A DNA stretch of 64,000 nt, from the NCBI RefSeq assembly GCF_019352895.1, contig NZ_JAAAFX010000014.1, forward strand, positions 510,790-574,789, read 5' to 3'. Below, piece by piece: positions 18,015 through 26,286 of the stretch; within the stretch, counting starts at the first letter, position 1; each line of letters starts with the position of its first letter. Both the position numbers and the translations under genes were made by a program. Source of the stretch: Variovorax boronicumulans. Its GTDB lineage: Bacteria > Pseudomonadota > Gammaproteobacteria > Burkholderiales > Burkholderiaceae_C. A model generated the notes under the pieces. That model saw nothing but the letters and a program-made list of their open reading frames with translations. It was not told where the DNA came from and searched no databases.

Positions 18015-19010
18015 TCAGAGCACCTGCTGCACCAGCTGCGGGAACACCTTCGAGACCTTCTGCAGCAGGTAGTCGCCGTAGCGGCCGTTGAAGGCGTGCA
18101 CGTTGGCCTGGTCCCAGCGCGTGGCGCTGTCGTCGACGACAGCGGGCACGGGCAGGCCCTCGATCTTCTGCACGCGAGCCTCGAAGTTCGGGTCGAAGAA
18201 CAGCGGGAAGGACAAGCGGTCGCGCCCCGAGGTGTTGCGCACCACGCGGTGCGGCGTCGAGCGGTAGAGGCCGCCGGTCATGTGGTCGAGCATGTCGCCG
18301 ATGTTGATCACGAAGGCGTCGGGCACGGGCGTCGCATCGATCCAGCCCTGGGCGGTGCGCACCTGCAGGCCGCCGATGTCGTCCTGGCGCAGCACGGTGA
18401 GCAGGCCGTAGTCGGTGTGCTCGCCCACGCCCCATTCGACGTTGGAGCCCTCGGGGATCGGCTGCGTCGGGTAGTTGAACAGCCGGAACAGGATCAGCGG
18501 GTCGGCCGTGTAGCGCGCCTGGAAGTAGTCGGCCTCCAGCCCCAGGCTCAGCGCGATGCCTTCCATGAGCCGATGGCCCAGCTGCGTCACGGCCGCCATG
18601 TAGTCGAGCAGCGTCTGCTTGAAACCCTCGACCTCCGGGAACAGGTTGGGCCCGTGCACCGGCAGGCGGGCCTGCACGCGCGGATCGTCCTCGCCCAGTT
18701 CGCTGCCCAGGTACAGCCCTTCCTTCCAGTCGGGCCGGCCCGAGGTCAGCTCGCCGCCCAGCGGGAAGTAGCCGCGCCATGCCGCCCCGCCGAGTTCCAT
18801 GCGCCAGCGCAGCTTGGTCGGCTCGTCGAGCGCGAAGAAGGCGCGGCTCAGGGTTTCGAGGCGCTGCGTGAGGGCCGGGGCGATGCCGTGGCCGACCACG
18901 TAGAAGAAGCCGTGCGCGCGGCAGGCCTCGCCGATCTGCGCGGCGGCGGTGTGGCGGTCCGGCGTGCCGGCGACGAGGGCGGAAACGTCGATGAGGGGGA
19001 GGGTGGTCAT
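18015..19010 (-). CDS. 2-oxoglutarate/Fe(II) oxygenase, isopenicillin N synthase-like
   Basis: Non-haem iron oxygenase of 331 residues. The metal triad is H198 and D200 in [12 protein letters not shown] and H254 in STPHRVVRN; the RLSFP arginine that binds the co-substrate follows shortly after. The N-terminal DIOX_N part has [11 protein letters not shown]. Family members hydroxylate, desaturate or cyclise small amino-acid-like molecules. It overlaps the ATPase gene by four bases and is thus the last gene of a five-gene ABC operon. Processing of the imported ligand is a reasonable inference. Confidence 0.88.
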   Translation of the reverse strand: MTTLPLIDVSALVAGTPDRHTAAAQIGEACRAHGFFYVVGHGIAPALTQRLETLSRAFFALDEPTKLRWRMELGGAAWRGYFPLGGELTSGRPDWKEGLYLGSELGEDDPRVQARLPVHGPNLFPEVEGFKQTLLDYMAAVTQLGHRLMEGIALSLGLEADYFQARYTADPLILFRLFNYPTQPIPEGSNVEWGVGEHTDYGLLTVLRQDDIGGLQVRTAQGWIDATPVPDAFVINIGDMLDHMTGGLYRSTPHRVVRNTSGRDRLSFPLFFDPNFEARVQKIEGLPVPAVVDDSATRWDQANVHAFNGRYGDYLLQKVSKVFPQLVQQVL

Positions 19011-19741
19011 TTGAACGGCGAACGGATGTCGGACAGGAATTGCGCGGCGCGCGGATGCTGCGGGCGGTTGAAGAAATCGTCGGGCGTGGCGCGTTCGAGC
19101 ACGCGGCCTTCGTCCATGAACAGCACGCGGTCGGCGACCTCGCGCGCGAAGCCCATCTCGTGCGTGACGCAGACCATCGTCATGCCCTCGCGCGCCAGGT
19201 CGCGCATCACGATCAGCACCTCGCCGACCATCTCGGGGTCGAGCGCGCTGGTGGGCTCGTCGAACAGCATCAGCGGCGGCTCCATGGCCAGCGCCCGCGC
19301 GATCGCCACGCGCTGCTGCTGGCCGCCCGAGAGTTCGCTGGGCCAGGCCTGGGCCTTGTTCGCCAGCCCGACCTTCTCGAGCAGCGCGAGCGCGCGTTCC
19401 TGCGCCGCGGCCGCGCTCAGGCCCAGCAGGTGCGAGGGCGCGAGGGTGCAGTTCTGCAGCACCGTGAGGTGCGGGAACAGGTTGAACTGCTGGAACACGA
19501 AGCCGATGCGCGAGCGGAAGGCGTTGACGTCAGTGCCGCTCGCGTGGATGTCCTTGCCGTCGACCACGATGCGGCCCGACTGGATCGGCTCGAGCCGGTT
19601 GAGCGTGCGGATCAGCGTCGACTTGCCCGAGCCCGAGGGGCCGCAGACCACCACCACCTCGCCTTGCGGGATGGTCTCGGTGACGTCGACCAGCGCGTGG
19701 TAGTTGCCGTACCACTTGTTGACTTGCTGCAGTTCGATCAT
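19007..19741 (-). CDS. Polar amino acid ABC transporter ATPase (GlnQ-like)
   Basis: ATPase of 244 residues with Walker [11 protein letters not shown]-loop [14 protein letters not shown], signature LSGGQQQR, Walker [14 protein letters not shown] and H-loop VTHEMGFA. The ATG at 19741 overlaps the permease stop. It powers the two permeases upstream of it. Since the neighbouring plus-strand operon lacks an ATPase, it may serve both transporters. Confidence 0.95.
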   Translation of the reverse strand: MIELQQVNKWYGNYHALVDVTETIPQGEVVVVCGPSGSGKSTLIRTLNRLEPIQSGRIVVDGKDIHASGTDVNAFRSRIGFVFQQFNLFPHLTVLQNCTLAPSHLLGLSAAAAQERALALLEKVGLANKAQAWPSELSGGQQQRVAIARALAMEPPLMLFDEPTSALDPEMVGEVLIVMRDLAREGMTMVCVTHEMGFAREVADRVLFMDEGRVLERATPDDFFNRPQHPRAAQFLSDIRSPFK

Positions 19742-20457
19742 GCGGAGATTTTCGTTGTCTTCTTCGAGGCGAGGGCGGGTGCGCGGCGGGTCTGGCGCCG
19801 TTCCAGCCAGTAGGCGAAGCGCGAGAGGCCGAAGCACAGGATGAAGTAGGTCAGGCCCAGGATGCCGTAGACCTCGGCCGGCCGGGTGAAGACCTGGGTG
19901 TTGATCTGCGTGGCGATGAAGGACACCTCGGCCAGCCCGATGATGTAGCCCAGCGAGGTCTCCTTGATGGTCGAGACGAACTGGTTCACCAGCGAGGGCA
20001 GCATGCTGCGCAGCGCCTGCGGCAGCACCACCAGCCGCATCGCGCGGCCGTAACCCAGGCCGAGCGCGCGCGCGCATTCCATCTGGCCCTTGGGCAGGCT
20101 CTGGATCCCGGCGCGCACGATCTCGGCCAGGTAGACCGCATCGAACACCACCAGCGCGATCAGCATGGTGGTGAACTGGTCGGTCTTGACGCCGGTGACG
20201 CTGGGCAGGAAGAAGTAGGCCCAGAAGATCACCATCAGCAGCGGGATGCCGCGCACCACGAAGACCAGCGCCGTGACCGGCCAGCGCAGCCAGCGGTAGG
20301 GGCTCACACGCGCCAGGCCCAGGACGATGCCCAGCGGCAGTGCCAGCACCAGGCCCAGCGCCGCGAGGATCACGGTGAGCGCCAGCCCGCCGAGTGGACC
20401 GTTGGGGTACTGGCCAACCAGGAAATAGAGCCAGTAGGTGTCGATGAGTTCGATCAT
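19738..20457 (-). CDS. Amino acid ABC transporter permease
   Basis: Permease of 239 residues with the motif [18 protein letters not shown] and EAA loop [18 protein letters not shown]. It overlaps both neighbours by four bases (start ATG 20457, stop at 19738). It forms a heteromeric channel with the next upstream permease, whose closest relatives are GltK/GlnP-type subunits. Confidence 0.92.
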   Translation of the reverse strand: MIELIDTYWLYFLVGQYPNGPLGGLALTVILAALGLVLALPLGIVLGLARVSPYRWLRWPVTALVFVVRGIPLLMVIFWAYFFLPSVTGVKTDQFTTMLIALVVFDAVYLAEIVRAGIQSLPKGQMECARALGLGYGRAMRLVVLPQALRSMLPSLVNQFVSTIKETSLGYIIGLAEVSFIATQINTQVFTRPAEVYGILGLTYFILCFGLSRFAYWLERRQTRRAPALASKKTTKISA

Positions 20458-21149
20458 GCGGTGCGCACCGGAAAGCGGTGGTGGTACCAGGCCGCAAGCC
20501 CCGTGATGCCCAGCGAAACCGAGAGGTAGGCGAGGGTGGCGAAGGCGAAGGACTCGGAACTGCGGAAGGTCTCGCTCTCGACCTGGCCAGCCTGGTACAT
20601 GAGCTCGGCCGCGCCGATCACGGTGGCGATCGAGGTGTTCTTCCAGAGGTTGAGCGTCTGCGAGATCAACGGCGGCACGGTCACGCGCAGCGCCTGCGGC
20701 AGGATCACCCGGCGCATGGTTGCGAGGAAGCCGAAGCCCAGCGCGCGGCCGGCTTCCATCTGCACCGTCGGGATCGCGCGGATGCCGCTGCGGATGTCCT
20801 CGGCCATGAAGGCCGCGGTGTAGAGCGACAGCGCGATCACCGCGCTGATGGCCTCGACCGGCCCGGCATAGAGCTTCTCGCGGAGGCCCTCGGGCAGCAG
20901 CTCGGGGGCGCCGAAATACCAGAACAGCATGTGGGCGATCAGCGGCACGTTGCGGATCGCCTCGACGTAGGCGAAGCCGATGGCGCGCAGCCACGCGAGC
21001 GGCGACAGCCGCAGCAGCGCGACCAAGAGCGCGATGGGCAGCGCGCACAGCAGCGCCGCCACCATCAGCTGCAGCGACAGCAGCAGGCCGGCCAGCAGCA
21101 TCTCGTGGTACTTGCCCGTCAGCAGCAGGGCGTAGTCGAAGGTGGGCAT
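20454..21149 (-). CDS. Amino acid ABC transporter permease
   Basis: Permease of 231 residues with [19 protein letters not shown] and the loop [17 protein letters not shown]. The ATG at 21149 gives [12 protein letters not shown]; a TTG at 21161 is in frame but less likely. No strong ribosome site is visible. An 88-bp gap separates it from the two binding-protein genes upstream. Confidence 0.9.
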   Translation of the reverse strand: MPTFDYALLLTGKYHEMLLAGLLLSLQLMVAALLCALPIALLVALLRLSPLAWLRAIGFAYVEAIRNVPLIAHMLFWYFGAPELLPEGLREKLYAGPVEAISAVIALSLYTAAFMAEDIRSGIRAIPTVQMEAGRALGFGFLATMRRVILPQALRVTVPPLISQTLNLWKNTSIATVIGAAELMYQAGQVESETFRSSESFAFATLAYLSVSLGITGLAAWYHHRFPVRTA

Positions 21150-21237
21150 GGAAGGAAGCAAAAAGGCGAGGGCGAACGCGAAAGCGCCCGCGGGTGAGCG
21201 CGGGCGCCATCGTACCCACCGCCCGCGGGCGGTGTGT

Positions 21238-22071
21238 TCAGCTTGCGTCTTGGGTGAACTTGAAGGGGCGCGTCTCGAACTGATGGCGCGTGCCCGGGCC
21301 GTACCACTTGAAGAAGATCTTCTCGGCCTGGCCGCTCTTCTCGAGTTCGCGCAGCGTGTCGTCGACCGCGGTCTTGAGCGCGGGCTCGCCCTTCTTGAGG
21401 CCGACCGCGACGGTGGTGGTGCTCACGTTCTGCGCCAACAGCTCGTAGTTCTTGCCCGCAGGGCCGAGCTTGGCGATGGCATCGATCAGCGCGGCCTCGT
21501 CGTCGACATAGCCGGCGCCCTTGCCTTGCTGCAGCGCCTGGAAGGCCTGCGGCGCGTTCTCGAAGGTCACGACCTCGACGGTCGGCACCGCCTTGCGGAT
21601 GTTGGCTTCCTGGGTGCCGCCCTTGACGGTGACCACGCGCTGGCCCGCGAGCTGCGGCAGCGTCTTGACCTCGCTGCCCTTCTTGACCAGCACCTTCTGG
21701 CCGGTGACGAAGGTCGGCAGCGAGAAGTCGATCTGCGTCTCGCGCTCGGGCGTGCGCGCCAGCGCGGCGGCCAGCACGTCGACATGGCCCTGCTGCAGTT
21801 CGGGGATGCGCGCGGCGACCGCGAGCTGCTTGAAGACCGGCTTGACGCCGAGCTTGCGCGCGAGTTCGCGGCCCAGGTCGACCTCGTAGCCGACCAGTTC
21901 GCGGGTCTTGGGGTCGATGAAGCTGTAGGGCTCGGCGGTGCCGAGCACGCCCACCACGAGCTCGCCCTTCTTCTGGATGTCGGCGAGCTGGTCGGCCTGC
22001 GCCGCCAGCGCGGCCAACGAGAAGGCGGCCGCCGCGGCGAGCGGCAGGAATCGGGAGCGCTTCATGTTCAT
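21238..22071 (-). CDS. Amino acid ABC transporter substrate-binding protein (tandem copy 2)
   Basis: Periplasmic binding protein of 277 residues with signal peptide ending AALAAQA. The mature start DQLADIQKKGELVVGVLGT is shared almost word for word with the upstream gene, as are KVVTF-like VEVVTFENAPQAFQALQQGK and ARIPELQQGHVDVLAA. The ATG at 22071 overlaps the upstream stop as ATGA; ATG 22065 is an alternative. A product of tandem duplication, probably with a shifted ligand range. Confidence 0.92.
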   Translation of the reverse strand: MNMKRSRFLPLAAAAAFSLAALAAQADQLADIQKKGELVVGVLGTAEPYSFIDPKTRELVGYEVDLGRELARKLGVKPVFKQLAVAARIPELQQGHVDVLAAALARTPERETQIDFSLPTFVTGQKVLVKKGSEVKTLPQLAGQRVVTVKGGTQEANIRKAVPTVEVVTFENAPQAFQALQQGKGAGYVDDEAALIDAIAKLGPAGKNYELLAQNVSTTTVAVGLKKGEPALKTAVDDTLRELEKSGQAEKIFFKWYGPGTRHQFETRPFKFTQDAS

Positions 22072-22895
22072 TCCGCGATCTTGTCGCTGTCGAGCTTGAA
22101 GTCGCGGGTCTGGAAGCCCGAGGCCGTGTTCGGCCCGTACCACTTGAAGAAGATCTTCTGGGCTTCGCCCGAGGTCTCGAGTTCGCGCAGCGCGCCGTCG
22201 ACCACGGCCTTGAGGCCGGTCTCGCCCTTCTTGATGCCGATGGCCAGCGCCTCGGTGCTGAGGTTCTGCTTGAGCACCACGTACTGCGCCTTTTGCGTGC
22301 CGAGCTTGGCGTAGCTGCGCAGCAGCGCGGCCTCGTCGTCGACATAGCCTACGCCCTTGCCCTGCTGCAGCGCCTGGAAGGCCTGCTGGCTGGTGTCGAA
22401 GGTCACGACCTCGACATTGGGCACGGCCTTGCGGATGTTGGGTTCCTGCGTGCCGCCGCGGATGGTCAGCACCTTCTTGCCCGCGAGTTGCGTCACCTCG
22501 GTGATGCCGCTGCTCTTCTTGACGATGGCCTTCTGGCCGGTCACGAAGGTGGTGAGCGAGAAGTCGATCTGCGCTTCGCGCTCCTTGTTGTGCGTGAGGC
22601 CGGCCGCGACCAGGTCGACGTGGCCCTGCTGCAGTTCGGGAATGCGCGCGGCCACGGCGATCTGCTTGAGCACCGTCTTCACGCCGATCTTCTTGGCGAT
22701 GGCGTTGGCCAGGTCGACCTCGTAGCCCACGATCTGCCGGGTCTTGGGGTCGATGAAGGTGGCCGGTTCGTCGGTGCCGAGCACGCCGACGACGAGCTCG
22801 CCCTTCTTCTGGATGTCGGCCAGCTGGTCGGCATGGGCCAGGCCGGCCAGCCCGAAGGTGGCGGCGAGGAGCGAGGCGATGAGGCGGATGCGCAT
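22068..22895 (-). CDS. Amino acid ABC transporter substrate-binding protein (tandem copy 1)
   Basis: Periplasmic binding protein of 275 residues with signal peptide ending GLAHA, then DQLADIQKKGELVVGVLGT. First gene of the operon SBP-SBP-permease-permease-ATPase-oxygenase on the minus strand. The upstream 270 bp separate it from a divergent GGDEF-EAL gene and hold an inverted repeat at 23001-23037. Confidence 0.92.
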   Translation of the reverse strand: MRIRLIASLLAATFGLAGLAHADQLADIQKKGELVVGVLGTDEPATFIDPKTRQIVGYEVDLANAIAKKIGVKTVLKQIAVAARIPELQQGHVDLVAAGLTHNKEREAQIDFSLTTFVTGQKAIVKKSSGITEVTQLAGKKVLTIRGGTQEPNIRKAVPNVEVVTFDTSQQAFQALQQGKGVGYVDDEAALLRSYAKLGTQKAQYVVLKQNLSTEALAIGIKKGETGLKAVVDGALRELETSGEAQKIFFKWYGPNTASGFQTRDFKLDSDKIAE

Positions 22896-23000
22896 GTTCT
22901 TGTTCTCCGGGAAGCGTTTGGCGTTCGGCGGTTGCCGTTTCTGGGTCCGACCGGCGATGTGCCGGCCTCTCTCCCGGCCGAGAGACTAAACAGGGTGGGT

Positions 23001-23037
23001 GGATTTGGGAACAACCGTTTCGGCATATCCAAATTCC
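23001..23037. promoter_or_regulatory. Inverted repeat in the divergent intergenic region
   Basis: GGATTTGG (23001-23008) and CCAAATTCC (23029-23037) form arms with one bulge, 20 bases apart. The AT content is higher than the surroundings. The position between the ABC operon and the GGDEF-EAL gene suits a dimeric regulator, but none is encoded here. Confidence 0.35.
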
Positions 23038-23166
23038 GCATGCCCCCGGGGGAGCGGGCGCGTTCGGCGCCGATTTGTACCATTATGTAAACTGCTCGCC
23101 TATTCCGACGCCACCGGACGCGCCTGCGGGGCGCCCTCCGCGGGGCGCGCCCCGTATTCCCTCGCC

Positions 23167-25191
23167 ATGAACCTCCGCGTGTCCCCTCCAGCGCCCGTCG
23201 CGCCCGTCGATGCCGAGGTCCTCTCACGCATGGTGCGCACCGACCAGCTGGTCATGGTGCGACGCAGCGTGCTGGCGGCCATTCCGATCAACATCGCGCT
23301 GAGCCTGGCGGTGATGCTGGTGGCCCTCAACTCCGGGCGCGCGATGGGCGGCATGCTGTGGCTGATGCTTTCGCTGGGGGTGAATGCGGCGCGCATCTTC
23401 ATCTGCCGGATGCCCTTCGCGCCATCGCCCGGCGTCACACCCGAACGCGGCGTCGCGGTCTCGGCGGACGCGCGGCCGGTCGAGTGGCACCTGCGGCTGG
23501 CGGCCCTCTGCGCCGCGGTGTCGGGCGGGGTCTGGGCGTTGATCCCGCTGCTGTGCGCGGGCTATACCTCGCCGCAGACCCTGTTCTATCTGACGGTGGT
23601 CTGCGGCATCTGCGCCGGCGCGGCCACCTACGGCATCGCCTATGCGGCGGTGCCGATCAGCTTCGTGATCCCGGCGCTGCTGTCGGTCATGGGCTGCCTG
23701 GTCTACGCGGGCGGCTTCGACCGGCTGAGCCTGGCGGCCATGGTGCTGCTGTACCTGGGCGCGCTGGCGCGCGGTTCGCTGCAGAGCCAGAAGGCGTTTC
23801 GGGCCGGCAGCCGCCTGAAGAACGAAGCCACGGCCATGGCGTCGCAGTTGCGCGAGGCGCATCGGGAGCTTCAGGCTTCGGCGCAGGAGCTGACCCGCCG
23901 TGCGTCGTACGACGCGCTCACGGGGCTGCTCAACCGCGAGGGCTTCATGCAGGCCACGGCCTCCTTCATCGCGGCCCGGCCCGGCCGTGCGCATTGCCTG
24001 CTGCTGCTCGATCTCGACGGCTTCAAGGCGGTCAACGATGCCTTCGGCCACAAGGCCGGCGACCGCGTGCTGCGGGACGTGACCGACTGGCTGCAGCGCG
24101 AGCTGTGGTCGCTGAACGCGATCCTCAGCCGTTGGGGCGGCGACGAATTCGCGGTGCTCTACTGCCCGCGCGGCGATGCCGAGACGCCCGCCGCCGTGGC
24201 CGAGGCGCTGATCGCCGCGATCCCCTTCGCCACCGCGCACTACGGCGGCCACCTGGGCGTGAGCATCGGCATCGCGGTCTCCGATGGTACGGGCGCCGTG
24301 GACATGGCCGAGACCCTCGACCTGGCGGACGAAGCGCTCTACGAGGCCAAGCGCGCCGGACGCAACCGCTACCAGATCGTCGACGAGGCGCTGAACCTGC
24401 GGCTGGCCACGCGCCGCGATGTCGAGCGCGACCTGCTGCACGCGATCGAGACGCGCGCCATCGGCGTCTGGTACCAGCCGATCGTGACCAGCGAAGGCGG
24501 CCAGATCCACAGCCTGGAGGCGCTGCTGCGCTGGAACCACCCGCGGCACGGCCGCGTCGCGCCCGAGCGCGTGGTCTTCGCGGCCGCCAGCACCGGTGTC
24601 GCCGAGCAGCTGCTGCGCCACATCCTCAACGAAGTCTGCCTGGCGATGCACCAGCTGGAGGCCGAGGGCTCGGCGCTGGCCCGGGTGCCGATCGCGATGA
24701 ACGTGTCGCCGCGCGAGATGGGGCAGTTGGCGGTCGACGAGATCGTGCTGGGCATGCTGGCGGCGCACGAGATCGCGCCGAGCCGCCTGCACATCGAGAT
24801 CACCGAGGAGGTCGCGCTCGACAGCCATGCGACCCGCGCCCGGCTGGCCGCGCTCTCGGCCGCCGGCGTGACGATCGTGGTCGACGATTTCGGTGTCGGC
24901 TATTCGTCGCTGGCCTCGCTGCGCAGCGAATACGTCGGGCAAGTGAAGATCGACCGCAGCTTCGTCTCGGGCCTGTCGGCCTCGCCCGGCAACACGGTGC
25001 TGGTCAATTCGATCGTGCAACTCGGCCATTCGCTGAACATCCAGGTCGTCGCCGAGGGCGTGGAAACGCATGACGAACTCGACGCACTGCGCGCGCTGGG
25101 CTGCACTCTGGCGCAGGGCTACCACTTCGCCCGGCCCGCGCCGCTGCCCGAGATCGCCGCGTGGGCGCTTCAGCGGCAGTCGATGGCCTGA
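23167..25191 (+). CDS. Membrane-anchored GGDEF-EAL cyclic-di-GMP protein
   Basis: Dual-domain protein of 674 residues. The N-terminal 250 residues hold about six transmembrane segments, then a short coiled coil (residues 215-245). The GGDEF domain has the intact motif GGDEF at 324-328; the inhibitory RxxD site is replaced by SLNA. The EAL domain has E451 in EAL, NVSPREM, EITE, DDFGVGYSS, KIDRSF and AEGVET, all the usual metal and catalytic residues. Both synthase and phosphodiesterase activity are possible. The ATG at 23167 is chosen over upstream codons because MNLRVSPP begins the cytosolic tail. Divergent from the amino acid ABC operon. Confidence 0.9.
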   Translation: MNLRVSPPAPVAPVDAEVLSRMVRTDQLVMVRRSVLAAIPINIALSLAVMLVALNSGRAMGGMLWLMLSLGVNAARIFICRMPFAPSPGVTPERGVAVSADARPVEWHLRLAALCAAVSGGVWALIPLLCAGYTSPQTLFYLTVVCGICAGAATYGIAYAAVPISFVIPALLSVMGCLVYAGGFDRLSLAAMVLLYLGALARGSLQSQKAFRAGSRLKNEATAMASQLREAHRELQASAQELTRRASYDALTGLLNREGFMQATASFIAARPGRAHCLLLLDLDGFKAVNDAFGHKAGDRVLRDVTDWLQRELWSLNAILSRWGGDEFAVLYCPRGDAETPAAVAEALIAAIPFATAHYGGHLGVSIGIAVSDGTGAVDMAETLDLADEALYEAKRAGRNRYQIVDEALNLRLATRRDVERDLLHAIETRAIGVWYQPIVTSEGGQIHSLEALLRWNHPRHGRVAPERVVFAAASTGVAEQLLRHILNEVCLAMHQLEAEGSALARVPIAMNVSPREMGQLAVDEIVLGMLAAHEIAPSRLHIEITEEVALDSHATRARLAALSAAGVTIVVDDFGVGYSSLASLRSEYVGQVKIDRSFVSGLSASPGNTVLVNSIVQLGHSLNIQVVAEGVETHDELDALRALGCTLAQGYHFARPAPLPEIAAWALQRQSMA

Positions 25192-25654
25192 GGCGCGTCG
25201 CCGCCGACGGCCGGGCACGGGAATCCGGGGCCCTGAGGTGGCTGTGACGGATGTCACGCTTACCGGCGTTTTCTGTTTTCGCTCCTTTGGCCGCAGCAGC
25301 AGGCGTTTGCGGCGCCGAGCCCATTCGCCAGAGGGGCGGTGAGCCGACGCAATGTCGCGGCCGTCATGAATGGTCATGAATGGTCATGAAGTCGCCATGA
25401 CGCCCATGGGGCCGGCCATAAGAATGACTTGCCCGATCGTCTTCGACGGCGGCAGTCCCGTGCGCTTCGAGAGCTTTCCAGCCCACCGCCATGAACTGCG
25501 CCGCGGTGGCGATGGACTGGTTCCTCCCGATGTTGACTGCACGCATGATCTCAATCCGCTTTTCACAGATGGCCGGCGACCCCGCTGGCGCACCCGCTGG
25601 CCGCCAGGCAATCCGGCGGGCGCCGGGGCTGAGCGGCACCGGGGCGTGACGACG
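25192..25654. other. Non-coding gap with a short tandem repeat
   Basis: The decamer GTCATGAATG is repeated nearly three times at 25363-25390, each copy containing the palindrome TCATGA. Open frames on both strands are unconvincing. No terminator for the GGDEF-EAL gene is evident. Confidence 0.4.
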
Positions 25655-26104
25655 ATGTCCGCCCGCCCCGAATTTCCGAAGCCTGCCTGCGCGGGCGTGC
25701 TCGCGCGCGACGAGCTCCTGCGTCGCCGCTACTGCGCGATGGCGGAGGATGCGGGCTACGAGGCACAGCCCTTCGCCAGTGTCGACGACCTCGTCTCGGC
25801 CTGCCTGGCCAGCGCCAAGCGCTTCGATCTGCTGGTGATGGCCTTCCCGGGCGATGTGTCCAGGGTCGTGCTCGGGCTGGAACGGGTCTGCCGGATGATC
25901 TCCAACTCGGTGGCGGGCCTGCTGATCCTCGAAGAGCGGCAGATCGACGCCGTGCACCAGGTCCGCTGGGTGCTGCCGCGGGACTTCATCCTGGCGCCCT
26001 TCGACGACGAGGAGTTCCGGCTGCGCCTGGCGCGCTGCAGGCCTGCGGCCGAACGACCCGAGATGCGACGCGTGGCGTTGTCGACGGATATCGCTCTGCG
26101 CTGA
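25655..26104 (+). CDS. Orphan receiver-like protein of unknown function
   Basis: 149 residues. The pattern LARDELLRRRYCAMAEDAGYEAQPFASVDDLV, then DLLVMAFPG, then VAGLLILEE resembles the first strands of a response-regulator receiver, with no output domain. The usual acidic pocket is incomplete. The layout recalls the N-terminal part of the PhoB-like regulator at 47901. The ATG at 25655 is the first giving a compact domain; the frame extends upstream to 25370. It lies beside a histidine kinase on the other strand, so it may be a partner, but this is inference. Confidence 0.5.
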   Translation: MSARPEFPKPACAGVLARDELLRRRYCAMAEDAGYEAQPFASVDDLVSACLASAKRFDLLVMAFPGDVSRVVLGLERVCRMISNSVAGLLILEERQIDAVHQVRWVLPRDFILAPFDDEEFRLRLARCRPAAERPEMRRVALSTDIALR

Positions 26105-26286
26105 CGTTTTCGCCGGCCCTGACGGTGCGCAGGCGCGTTTCTCCGATCGGGGGCCCGCGGTGCCGGCACCGGTGGAAAAGCGGGGCCGTTCGCCGCTGTT
26201 GGGCAAACGCTGAGGCACGCAAGACGCCGTCGTGGCGCGTAGGCTGATTCGCGTCGTTCGAAGAATGCCGGCACGAAGGCGTCGGC

